Source: JADMIH01 sp036399775
GTDB lineage: Bacteria > Chloroflexota > Chloroflexia > QHBQ01 > JADMIH01
Direction: 5' to 3'
DNA length: 64,000 nt
Assembly (NCBI GenBank): GCA_036399775.1
Contig: DASWMJ010000046.1
Location: 1-64,000, forward strand
Under the pieces are notes generated by a model. The model did not search any database, was not told the DNA's origin, and worked only from the letters and a program-made list of their open reading frames with translations. This document shows positions 53,379 through 61,884 of the stretch, one piece after another; position 1 is the first letter of the stretch, and each line of letters begins with the position of its first letter. A program made the position numbers and the translations under genes.

Positions 53379-53409
53379 CTGTAGGCCAGCCGGGCGTAGA
53401 ATTCTGTGT

Positions 53410-53456
53410 TCAAAACAAGGAAATGGGCGGCGCAGCCGCCCATTTCCTTGTTTTGA
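53410..53456. repeat. Perfect 22-bp palindrome with 3-nt loop
   Basis: TCAAAACAAGGAAATGGG-CGGC pairs exactly with its complement around GCA. The core matches the palindrome at 39104-39154. It ends four bases before the remnant of a LuxR-type regulator. Confidence 0.9.
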
Positions 53457-53460
53457 CTGA

Positions 53461-53772
53461 GTTGGTACGCACGATAAAGCGAGTCCACGAAGGGAGAGGT
53501 TCATACAGCCCGCGGTCGCCAGCAAGATCCTTTTTGAGTTCGCCGCGTCCAGGCACAAGCCCACAGAAGAGGCCGGCTACGAACCTCTCAGCGAGCGCGA
53601 GATCGCCATCATCAGCCGCCTGGCGCAAGGCATAAGCAACCGCGAAATAACGGACGACCTTGCCCTGGCCGAAGGCACGGTAAAGGATTACGTATCCACT
53701 ATCCTCTCAAAGTTACACACCGCTAACCGCGTGCAGGCAATTAACCTGGCGAGGCAGCATAAGATTATCTAG
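53461..53772 (+). pseudogene. C-terminal remnant of a NarL/LuxR-type response regulator
   Basis: The frame from 53461 to the TAG at 53770-53772 encodes an HTH of the LuxR/GerE type: PLSEREIAIISRLAQGISNR, EGTVKDYVSTILSKL and ANRVQAINLARQ. It is preceded by RFIQPAVASKILFEF, which in whole regulators links the receiver to the HTH. No start codon precedes it in frame, an upstream TGA closes the frame, and no receiver domain is present. The 5' part seems lost at the palindrome at 53410-53456. Confidence 0.82.
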
Positions 53773-53882
53773 GGGTTAGGGGTTAGGAGTCAGGGGTCAG
53801 CATTGGCATTGACATCTAGCTGATTTCTGATTTCTGACTTCTAACTTCTGATCCCTAACCCCTGATCCCTGACCCCTGATCT
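53770..53882. repeat. Inverted heptamer array plus TTCTGACTTCTAAC array
   Basis: The G-rich arm (53770-53800) supplies the stop codon of the regulator remnant. A TTCTGATTTCTGACTTC tract (53821-53848) and the C-rich arm (53848-53882) follow, ending at the stop of the M20 gene. Confidence 0.8.
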
Positions 53883-55240
53883 CACAGATCCGCGAAGCCG
53901 TCCATGATGCGGGCTATGTGGCGGGAGGCTTGGAGGAAGTCGTCCAGGCGCACGTGCTCGTCGGGCGAGTGGGTGCGCGAGCCTATGTAGCCGACGCCCG
54001 CGGTCACTACGGGTATGTTCAGCGGCCCGGCGAAGGCATAGACGGGGCTGCTACCGCCGGTCAGGGGGATTATCATGGCGGGTTTGCCGTATACTTCCTC
54101 GGCGGTGCGAGAGGTTAGCTCGACCAGGGGGTTGTCGGCGTCGGCCTTGGCGGGCCACATCGCGCCCAGCTTCGTCACCCCTACGTCGTCGAACCCCTCG
54201 CTGACCAGGTGCAGCCGCAGCCTGGCGAATATATCGTCCGGGTCCTGGCCCGGCACCAGGCGGAAATCTACCTTCGCTATGGCGCGGGCGGGTATGACCG
54301 TCTTCATCCCCTCGCCGTAATAGCCGCTCTCTATGCCCTGGATATTGCACGTCGGCTCCCATTCGGCCCTCTTGTACGCATCGCCCGTCACCCCGCGCAC
54401 GAACTCCCGCACCTGGAAGTCGCTGCGCATCTGCTCCTCGTAAGAAGGCAGGGAAGCGTAGATGTCCATGTCCAGGCTGGACGGTTTGCGGGCGTTGTCA
54501 TAGAAGCCTGGGATGCGAATCTTCTCATCCGGCCCCTTCAGGCTCGCCAGCGCCCACAGCAGACGCCATGCCGCGTTGGGGAGCACCGACGCGCTACCGG
54601 AGTGGGCGTCACGGGACAGAGTCTGCACCTCTAGCTGCACCGACAGCACCCCTCGCACGCCCAGGATGTTGATCGAGCGCCCGTCAGGGGAGATAAGCCC
54701 TTCCTCCCATATAGAGCCGTCGGATTTCAACAGGTCAAGGTTTTCCTGCACGAACTGTGCTATGGTTGGGCTGCCTATCTCCTCCTCACCCTCCACTACA
54801 AAGGTGATGCCGCAGGGAAGCTCCCCACCATGAGCGTCGCGCACCGCATCTACCGCCGCCAGCCGCGCTATGAACTCTCCCTTGTCGTCCTTCGCGCCAC
54901 GAGCGTAGAGCGCGCCGTCCCTCACAGCCGGTTCAAAGGGAGGCGTGGTCCAAAGCTCAAGCGGCTCGGCGGGCTGCACGTCGTAATGATTGTAGCAAAG
55001 GAGAGTGCGCTCGGAGCGTCCCGTGGCGCGCCCCACCACGACCGGGTTGCCCGCCGTCTCGAAACTCTGAACGTCGAAGCCGTGGCCCCGCAGTATCTCC
55101 CCCACAAGCTGGGCGCACTCCCTCATACCCCACTTCTGCGCCGACACGCTGGGCTGCGCGCACAGCCGGGCCGTCTCCTCGATATACCCGTCCAACCCGG
55201 CCCGCAAGTAGCCGTCTATCTGCGCGTTACGCTCTGCCAT
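53882..55240 (-). CDS. M20-family dipeptidase/peptidase
   Basis: The 452-residue protein matches M20 metallopeptidases of the carnosinase-like type. The metal ligands are visible: His85 in CYNHYDVQP, the bridging Asp118 in GAKDDKG, and Glu152-Glu153 in VEGEEEIGS. A later SRDAHSGSAS block (about 207) marks the dimerisation domain and GSRTHSPDEH (about 425) the last His ligand. The enzyme hydrolyses dipeptides or short peptides in the cytoplasm. Length is normal. Confidence 0.94.
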   Translation of the reverse strand: MAERNAQIDGYLRAGLDGYIEETARLCAQPSVSAQKWGMRECAQLVGEILRGHGFDVQSFETAGNPVVVGRATGRSERTLLCYNHYDVQPAEPLELWTTPPFEPAVRDGALYARGAKDDKGEFIARLAAVDAVRDAHGGELPCGITFVVEGEEEIGSPTIAQFVQENLDLLKSDGSIWEEGLISPDGRSINILGVRGVLSVQLEVQTLSRDAHSGSASVLPNAAWRLLWALASLKGPDEKIRIPGFYDNARKPSSLDMDIYASLPSYEEQMRSDFQVREFVRGVTGDAYKRAEWEPTCNIQGIESGYYGEGMKTVIPARAIAKVDFRLVPGQDPDDIFARLRLHLVSEGFDDVGVTKLGAMWPAKADADNPLVELTSRTAEEVYGKPAMIIPLTGGSSPVYAFAGPLNIPVVTAGVGYIGSRTHSPDEHVRLDDFLQASRHIARIMDGFADL

Positions 55241-55589
55241 TGTTTGCCCTCCAATCTAAAACTATATCTACGGTCCGTTGCCTATCGCCTCAGCCCCGCC
55301 CGACGCCTAATGAACATAAACAAAATAAGCATCATACGCGGTGGTGAGACCGCCCGGCAGATAAATCTGCGGGCTACTCATACAAAGCCCGCCTGCGCGG
55401 GCTAGCTTGGGTGGTAAGTATGATATGTATTTTGGTAATGTTCATTAGTCGCGGGCTACGCAAACGAAGTCCACCTACGCGGACTATGCTATGAGAGTAG
55501 TCGCCGAAGGGCGACTTTGTAGATGTTGCCCGCGACTCCAGTCGCAGGGCAAGGGCAGTGAACAAGCTCCCGAAAATGAATTGCCCCTA
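55241..55589. other. Intergenic region packed with inverted repeats
   Basis: The 349-nt gap upstream of the M20 gene contains the 140-bp inverted element at 55308-55447. It also holds CGGGCTACGCAAACGAAGTCC-like tracts and two small hairpins near 55500-55560. No gene recognised. Confidence 0.6.
55308..55447. repeat. 140-bp MITE-like element with TAATGAACAT ends
   Basis: About 30-bp imperfect terminal inverted repeats (TAATGAACATAAACAAAATA and the related complement) enclose a CGGGCTACTCATACAAAGCCCG hairpin region. Part of the interior recurs just outside the element (about 55450-55490). Confidence 0.7.
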
Positions 55590-57608
55590 TTATCTTACCA
55601 GGTCAATCGCTATCCAATAGACAGCAGCGTTAACTTTACCACTGGCGATGTCGAAGCGCAAACGCGTGATGGTGTCGCCCACGTCAGCCACCGGCAGATA
55701 AGTCCAGTAGACATGAGGCAGTCCATCCTGTTTTACTATCACGTCTCTACCGTGCCCGCGCAGCCATTCGCTCCCAGAGCCTCTCCATTGCCATTCATTC
55801 TTGGTGGGTGCGATTGGGTTCGCCGGGTAGCGGACCGCTACGCGCAGGCGCACAAACCTGTGCTCGCTCGCCGAAGGGTGCACATCTATGGGTGGCCCTA
55901 TCATGTGCGGGTGCAACAATTCGTCGGGCGGGCGCACAATAAGCCCATCGCCCGGCTCGCATTGCGCCACGCCGCCACGTACTTCCCAGGCAGCTATGGT
56001 ATCCGCTTTGCAATCCCGGAAGTCCCACAGCAGTAGATTATCGCCCGCTTCCGAGGGAGAGGGAGGCACGTTGTCCCACGTCATCCCGGCCACATAGTTG
56101 GCGTGGAAGCGGTTGAGCCTCTCGTCATATATGAAGCGCAGGGCGAAGGCGTCCCGGTGGTCGGTGGTGACCTCGGCTGCGGAGGCGGGCAGGACCGGCT
56201 CTACAAAGGGAACATCTCGGTTGCCGATGAAGGTCCGCATCATCCCCAGGGCCGTATCGAGCAGGTAAGCGCCCTTATAGGTGTGGGGCGAGTCTTCAAC
56301 TTTCCAGACCATACCCCTCATACGAGGATAGGGCGGGGGCGGCACCAGGCGAAGCATCTCTTGCTCCACCTCCATTGCCTGCACAGTGGCCGTATGCCAG
56401 GGGCGCAAATGTACCCAGCATAAGGCAACGCAAAGCAGCAACAGCAGAGATATGGCAATGAGCGCCGCTTGTCTCCACTTTGTAGCCGCCATAAACGTAG
56501 CATGCAAAAAGGCAGCGACTATGACGCAATAGCCTGCGGCGGCGAGGTAGAGCACGCGGTTTTGCTGCAAGTCGTCGGGTTTGAGAGGCAGGTTCAGCAC
56601 GGGCAGGAGGGCCAGCCCGACCAGGGCACCCGACACCACGAGCAGCCGCCATTGGCTGCGGGCATGAAACATCAGCCCCAGCAGCAAAGCAGATACGACA
56701 ACCACACCCACAACCCATGCCGTAGCTTCACCCAGGATGCTAGGGTTAATTGGGGACACCAGGGCGTGCAGGTGGCCCGCTAGGCCCAGCCAGAGCAGGT
56801 CCACCGGGTCGGTAGTGAGGTTGGGGTAGCCGCCTATTCTGCCCCAGACGGCGTAGCGTATACCCACGTTCAGCAGCAATAACGCGGCGTGAGGTAAGAG
56901 CGCGAGCGTTACTCTCTGCCATTCCCGCTTTCCAAATCGAGGCGATACTAGCCATGCGGAGAGGGCGAATACCGGCAGGAAGGGCAGCAAACTCTCTTTG
57001 CTGAACAGCCCTAGCCCGTAGCACAGCACGGACAACACATACACCCACGTGGGGGTGCCGCGCCTCCACCAGACCGTGAAAAGCCATAGGCCCAGCAGCC
57101 CGAACATCACCGCGATCAAGTCCCACTGGGCAGCTATCCAGCCCACAGCCTCCACGTGGAGTGGGAAGACGGCGAAGATCGCGCCCGCCAGGCATGCCAG
57201 GCTGCGCTTCAGAGTCGCCTCGGCCAGCCACAACCCAAGCGCGAGGGACGCGACGGCATGCATCCCCAGCCCTATGATGTGGAAGGGTAAAGGGTTGAAG
57301 CCCCACAGCCGCCAACCTAGCTGCCAGGTAAAGAGCATCCCAACCGGGCGGTAGAAAACGCTATCTGGGGAGGGCAGCAGCGTATCCATGCCACGCCCCG
57401 GTGCCTGGGCCAGCAGCACAATATCGTCACCCAGGAAGCCGATACGCAGCACGGTAACATAAGCAATAATCGCCAGCAAAGGCACCAGCGCCCAATGCCA
57501 GGGTTGGAAAGCCTGCGGGCGAATCATGCCCAGCAAGGACGCGCGCCGCTTGCGCCCCTCCATAGTGCTGGAGGAGGCAACCGGCGGATTCTCTCGCGTG
57601 TCTTCCAA
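55590..57608 (-). CDS. TMTC/DUF1736-like polytopic membrane glycosyltransferase
   Basis: The 672-residue protein has about 12 hydrophobic segments (residues 37-410) and an exported C-terminal domain (about 415-672). GFLGDDIVLLAQ in the first loop and FAVFPLHVEAVGWIAAQWDLIA (about 139-160) match the TMTC/DUF1736 GT-C pattern. The C-terminal domain is beta-rich and ends with VYWIAIDLVR. A TTG at 57608 is the first start; an ATG 15 codons later is an alternative. Substrate unknown. Confidence 0.8.
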   Translation of the reverse strand: MEDTRENPPVASSSTMEGRKRRASLLGMIRPQAFQPWHWALVPLLAIIAYVTVLRIGFLGDDIVLLAQAPGRGMDTLLPSPDSVFYRPVGMLFTWQLGWRLWGFNPLPFHIIGLGMHAVASLALGLWLAEATLKRSLACLAGAIFAVFPLHVEAVGWIAAQWDLIAVMFGLLGLWLFTVWWRRGTPTWVYVLSVLCYGLGLFSKESLLPFLPVFALSAWLVSPRFGKREWQRVTLALLPHAALLLLNVGIRYAVWGRIGGYPNLTTDPVDLLWLGLAGHLHALVSPINPSILGEATAWVVGVVVVSALLLGLMFHARSQWRLLVVSGALVGLALLPVLNLPLKPDDLQQNRVLYLAAAGYCVIVAAFLHATFMAATKWRQAALIAISLLLLLCVALCWVHLRPWHTATVQAMEVEQEMLRLVPPPPYPRMRGMVWKVEDSPHTYKGAYLLDTALGMMRTFIGNRDVPFVEPVLPASAAEVTTDHRDAFALRFIYDERLNRFHANYVAGMTWDNVPPSPSEAGDNLLLWDFRDCKADTIAAWEVRGGVAQCEPGDGLIVRPPDELLHPHMIGPPIDVHPSASEHRFVRLRVAVRYPANPIAPTKNEWQWRGSGSEWLRGHGRDVIVKQDGLPHVYWTYLPVADVGDTITRLRFDIASGKVNAAVYWIAIDLVR

Positions 57609-57619
57609 GATAGGCGTGA

Positions 57620-57704
57620 TAGGGGCCAGGGGTTAGGGGTCAGGGGTCAGGGATTGATCTTAAACTCTGATCCCTGATCCCTGATCCCTAACCCCTGACC
57701 CCTC
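57620..57704. repeat. Inverted heptamer array pair
   Basis: The G-rich arm (57620-57655) and C-rich arm (57667-57704) are separated by 11 nt, immediately after the EF-G-like gene's stop codon. Confidence 0.85.
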
Positions 57705-57708
57705 GTAA

Positions 57709-59805
57709 CTATGCGTTAGCTTCTTCCCGGTGCTTGCGGGCCTCTTCTATTACTTTGTCAGCTACGTGCGCGGGCACCGCCTCGTAGTGGTCGAACTCCA
57801 TAGCGAAGTTGCCCCGGCCCTGCGTCACTGAGCGCAGATCGCTCACGTATCGCTGCACTTCGGCCAGGGGGGCGGTGGCGTCAATCACCGTGAAGCCGTT
57901 GCCCTGGGGGTTCATGCCGAGCACGCGCCCGCGCCGCCCGTTCAGGTCGGACATGATGTCGCCCGTGTAGTTGTCGGGCACGGTGATGTGCATAATCATG
58001 ATAGGCTCAAGCAGCACAGGGCGGCCTGCCTGCAACCCCTCTCTGAACGCCTGCGACGACGCCAGCTTGAACGCCATTTCGGAGCTATCGACGGGGTGGA
58101 AGCCGCCGTCGTACAGGACAGCCTTGACCTGCACTACCGGGTAGCCCGCCAGCACGCCTTCGTGCAGCGACTCGCGTATGCCCTTCTCGACGGCGGGGAT
58201 GAAGTTCTTGGGTACCGCGCCGCCCACTATCCTCTCGCCAAACTCGAAGTCGCCTTCGGTAAGTGGCTCAAGCTCCAGCACCACGTCGGCGAACTGGCCG
58301 TGCCCGCCCGTCTGCTTTTTGTGGCGGTAGTGGGCGCGGTCCACGCGGGAAGTGATCGTCTCGCGGTAGGGCACGACGGGCAGGCCCACGCTCACGTCCA
58401 CGCCAAATTTGCGCTTCATGCGGTCGGCGGCGATCTGGACGTGGCTCTCGCCCATAGCGGATATGATAGTCTGCCCTGTGACGGGGTCTTTACCCATGCG
58501 CAGTGTGGGGTCTTCCTCTACTATGTTGTGGAGAGACGTGCCCATCTTGTCCATGTCGGCCTTCGTGCGGGGCGCGATTGAGGCCGAGAAGACAGGCTCA
58601 GGGAAGGCGATAGGCTCAAGGACCAGAGGCTCGCCGGGCGAGGATAGGGAGTCGCCGGTCTGCGTATGCGCCAGCTTGACCACCATGCCGATGTCGCCCG
58701 CCGCTAATTGCTGGGTGGCTATCTGCTCCTTGCCACGCACGAAGTAGACCTGGCCGATGCGCTCCTCGACGTTGCGGGAGGCGTTGAGCACCTGGCTATC
58801 GGAGCGTAGCGTGCCGGAGAAGACGCGGATATAGGTCTGCCGCCCGAACTGGTCGCGGATCGTCTTGAAGACCATCGCGGTAAGATGCGAGTTGTCGGTG
58901 GCCTTGATGGTCACGGTCTGGTCGTTAGCGGGGTTGGTGGCGGTCACGTCGCCAAGCTCCGCGGGCGAAGGTGTATAGTCTACCAGGGCGTCCAGCAGTT
59001 GCGTGATGCCTACATTCAGCATACCGGAGCCGCACAGTACGGGCACTATCTCGCCGTCGCGCACGCCATGTTCGAGGGCGGTGGTAAGCTCCTGAAGGGA
59101 AAGCTCCTCCCCCTCAAGGTACTTCATCGTCATCTCGTCGTCGGTCTCGGCGATGCGCTCAATGAGCCACTCGCGGCCCTTCTGCGCGTCTTCCATGAGG
59201 TCGGCGGGTATGTCGGCCTCGGTGAACTTGCCCGACGTGTTGCCCGCCTCGTACATGTACGCCTTCATCTGCAACAGGTCCACCACGCCCCTGAAGGACT
59301 GCTGCGAGCCGATGGGCATCTGCATGGGCGCGCACTTCTTGCCCAGCACGGTCTGTATGGAGTGGAAGGCCATCTTGAAGTCGGCGTTCTCGCGGTCCAT
59401 CTTGTTCACGAAGACCACACGCGGGCAGCCGCGCTCGTTGGCGAACTTCCACACCTGCTCGGTGCCCACTTCGACGCCGGCCGAGGCATCCACCAGCAGT
59501 AGAGCAGTATCGGTGACGCGGATGGCGGCCTTCACCTCGCCTACGAACTCGGCGTAGCCCGGCACGTCGATCACATTGATCTTGGCGTCGCGCCACTCTA
59601 CAGGGGCCACCGCGAGTTGTACGGAGATGTGCCGCTTCGTCTCGTCGGGGTCGTAATCGGAGACGGTGTTGCCCTCGTCTACGCGCCCCAGGCGGGTGAT
59701 GGCCTTTGAGGTAAATAGCATAGCCTCAAGCAAAGATGTCTTGCCTGCGCCACCATGCGAGAACAAGCCAACGTTGCGGAGCTGTTCGGTCGAATATGCT
59801 TTCAT
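57709..59805 (-). CDS. Elongation factor G paralogue (EF-G2 type)
   Basis: The 698-residue GTPase has G1 SHGGAGKTS (16-24), G3 DVPGYAEF (80-87) and G4 NKMD (134-137), then EF-G domains II-V to a normal length. Standard EF-G has GHIDAGKT and DTPGH; the Gly-Gly loop and Tyr instead of the catalytic His mark the EF-G2/FusA2 subfamily. Its role (ribosome rescue, recycling or regulation) differs between species and is not settled. The gene is followed by a heptamer array. Confidence 0.93.
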   Translation of the reverse strand: MKAYSTEQLRNVGLFSHGGAGKTSLLEAMLFTSKAITRLGRVDEGNTVSDYDPDETKRHISVQLAVAPVEWRDAKINVIDVPGYAEFVGEVKAAIRVTDTALLLVDASAGVEVGTEQVWKFANERGCPRVVFVNKMDRENADFKMAFHSIQTVLGKKCAPMQMPIGSQQSFRGVVDLLQMKAYMYEAGNTSGKFTEADIPADLMEDAQKGREWLIERIAETDDEMTMKYLEGEELSLQELTTALEHGVRDGEIVPVLCGSGMLNVGITQLLDALVDYTPSPAELGDVTATNPANDQTVTIKATDNSHLTAMVFKTIRDQFGRQTYIRVFSGTLRSDSQVLNASRNVEERIGQVYFVRGKEQIATQQLAAGDIGMVVKLAHTQTGDSLSSPGEPLVLEPIAFPEPVFSASIAPRTKADMDKMGTSLHNIVEEDPTLRMGKDPVTGQTIISAMGESHVQIAADRMKRKFGVDVSVGLPVVPYRETITSRVDRAHYRHKKQTGGHGQFADVVLELEPLTEGDFEFGERIVGGAVPKNFIPAVEKGIRESLHEGVLAGYPVVQVKAVLYDGGFHPVDSSEMAFKLASSQAFREGLQAGRPVLLEPIMIMHITVPDNYTGDIMSDLNGRRGRVLGMNPQGNGFTVIDATAPLAEVQRYVSDLRSVTQGRGNFAMEFDHYEAVPAHVADKVIEEARKHREEANA

Positions 59806-59921
59806 AGGATAGTCCGAATCCTCCTAACAGGTATATTTGCCTTGCTGAGGCAGCGAAGCATTAAGTGTAAAGATTATTATACTTAAAGGAGGGGAGTATG
59901 CAAAATCTGATGCAGGAGTTC

Positions 59922-60057
59922 TAACCGAAAAGGCGCCAAGAAACGCAGAGTTCGCAAAGGGTTTATGGTTTGTTGCGTAAGGGCTTTCGACAAGCCTATA
60001 CCTGACAAACAATAAGGTCCTCTGCGAGCTCTGCGTTTCTTTGCGTCTTTGCGGTTA
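59922..60057. repeat. MITE-like element with AACCGCAAAGACGC ends
   Basis: The 136-bp element has about 39-bp imperfect terminal inverted repeats (TAACCGMAAAGRCGC). One arm recurs at about 28303-28325. It separates the EF-G-like gene from the ABC exporter pair. Confidence 0.75.
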
Positions 60058-60066
60058 GGTATCGGT

Positions 60067-61884
60067 TTATAAGGCGTAAGCCTCTTCCCTCTCCTCCACT
60101 TCAACCTCGCCATGCCACAGCCGCCGCATCTCGTCGCTCCTCAGCAGCAGTTCGTCCAGCGTGCCCACTGCCTCTATCCTGCCGCCCTTCATCACAATGA
60201 TGTTGTCGGCGCGGCGCAGTGCAACCCTCCTGTGGGATACTACCAGGCAGGTGGCCCTCCCCGACTCCGCATTCCGCATTTCGCGTTCCGCATTCGAGAA
60301 GAGGCGCTCCCATAGCAGGCGCTCGGTCTCTACGTCCAGCGCGCTTGAGAGGTCATCGAACACCAGCAGTTCGGGGTCGCGCACGAACATGCGGGCGGCT
60401 GCCGTGCGCTGGACCTGCCCGCCCGACAGCCTCACTCCCTTCGGGCCGACTAACGTATCGAGGCCCAGGTCCATGCTCTCAACGTCGCGCTCCAGGACTG
60501 CCTGCCGGATAGCGCCCTGTAGGTCTACTTTGTCTTCGGGTAGGCCTTGAAGGATGTTGTCCTTCAGGGTGTCGCTGAAGAGGCGGGGCACCTGCGGGGT
60601 GTACGCGCTCCTGGGAGGAACGAAAAAGAGCGCCGGGTCGGCCACTGGCTCCCCGTTCCAGAGTATCTGGCCGGAGTCCTTCTCCGCGAGGCCGAGCAAC
60701 ACCTTCAAGAGCGTGGTCTTGCCTGCGCCGACCTGCCCCGTAATCACTGTGAACGAGCCGCGCTCCACGCTGAAGCTGATCTCCTCGATGCCACGTCCGG
60801 TGTCTGGGTATTTGTAGCTCAGGCCCGATACTTCAAGCCTTTCGAGCATGTGCTCCTGAGTCTTTGGTATGAAAGGCACTATGGGATAGTCGCCCTTCTC
60901 GTAGACCGGGCTGTGCTTCGAGAGAGTATTGGGTGGCGCGCCTTCAAGTAGCTTGTCCAGGCGTTCCAGCGATACGCCCGTCTGCTTGTAGTGCGCGACA
61001 AGGCGGCCCACCCAGAAGGGGAAGCTGGTTATGCCCCAGATGTAGCTTGTGAAGAGCGCGAAGTCACCCACCGTGAAGGTGCCGCCCTGCATCGCCTGTG
61101 CCACCAGCACCAGTATCGCGCCCATAGCGATGTTGACCGTGTTGCGGTTGAACGAGTCGAGCAACTGCGTGAAGACCGAGTCTTTGAGGGCGGCCTTGCC
61201 TCTTATTTCGTTCAGCTTGCTAAAGTGCGCTATTACGCCTTTCTCGGCACCCGCCACTTGAACCGCCTGCGCCGCGCCGAACACCTCGCCTATGAAGCCC
61301 GTCACGCGCCCGGTGGCCTCGCGGTTGGCCTTGCGGTAGCGACGTATGCGCGCGCTCATCAGGTTCGCTACGCCGATAATCACCAGCAGGGGCAGGAACG
61401 CCGCGACTGTGACGAACGGGCTGATGCTTATCATCACCGCCAGCGCCGTAATCGCGAACACCGCTTCGCCCGTCATGTCCACCCAATCTTCGAGGTAGTC
61501 TATCACCGAGTCTACATCGTCGCGGAAGCGGCTAATCGCCTCACCGGATGATGCTGGCAGGTTTCGCACGCCGGGGCCTTGCAGCACCCACTCAAGCAGG
61601 TTCTTGCGTAGCATCGCGTTATTGATGAACCACCAGTCGGCCCACTTGATGACAGACACAACGAGAACGCTGACCCGCGCCGCAGCCACCCCCACCGTGA
61701 GGGCGATGAGCGTCCACACGCCCGCGCCTACCGCCTGGTTGTTGCTCAGGCTGTTGAAGAACTCGCGTATGATGAGGCCCGTCGCCAGCGGTATGGTGTA
61801 GAACAACGTCCACAGGAACAGGTTCAGCACGTAGAGCCAGGGGCGATAGAGCATTATCCGCCACAAGGCACGATAGATTTTCAC
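60067..61884 (-). CDS. ABC exporter subunit B (permease-ATPase), degenerate Walker B
   Basis: I start at the GTG at 61884 because GGAGGAGG lies seven bases upstream; it overlaps the partner's stop (GTGTGA). The 605-residue protein has six TM helices (about 12-300) and an ATPase domain with Walker A GQVGAGKT (383-390) and signature LSGGQ (486-490). Walker B is LLVFDD (506-511), where Asp replaces the catalytic Glu. The insertion NAEREMRNAESG (about 531-542) before the H-loop is repeat-encoded. It should pair with the upstream subunit as a heterodimeric exporter. Confidence 0.93.
   Translation of the reverse strand: MKIYRALWRIMLYRPWLYVLNLFLWTLFYTIPLATGLIIREFFNSLSNNQAVGAGVWTLIALTVGVAAARVSVLVVSVIKWADWWFINNAMLRKNLLEWVLQGPGVRNLPASSGEAISRFRDDVDSVIDYLEDWVDMTGEAVFAITALAVMISISPFVTVAAFLPLLVIIGVANLMSARIRRYRKANREATGRVTGFIGEVFGAAQAVQVAGAEKGVIAHFSKLNEIRGKAALKDSVFTQLLDSFNRNTVNIAMGAILVLVAQAMQGGTFTVGDFALFTSYIWGITSFPFWVGRLVAHYKQTGVSLERLDKLLEGAPPNTLSKHSPVYEKGDYPIVPFIPKTQEHMLERLEVSGLSYKYPDTGRGIEEISFSVERGSFTVITGQVGAGKTTLLKVLLGLAEKDSGQILWNGEPVADPALFFVPPRSAYTPQVPRLFSDTLKDNILQGLPEDKVDLQGAIRQAVLERDVESMDLGLDTLVGPKGVRLSGGQVQRTAAARMFVRDPELLVFDDLSSALDVETERLLWERLFSNAEREMRNAESGRATCLVVSHRRVALRRADNIIVMKGGRIEAVGTLDELLLRSDEMRRLWHGEVEVEEREEAYAL
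60264..60298. repeat. ATTCCGCATT tandem repeat inside an ABC ATPase gene
   Basis: ATTCCGCATTTCGCGTTCCG-type units lie in frame and encode NAEREMRNAESG between Walker B and the H-loop. Confidence 0.7.

Noticed and set aside
59560..59568. Inactive EF-G because of Tyr in place of the catalytic His
   Set aside because: The change is characteristic of the EF-G2/FusA2 subfamily rather than a local mutation.
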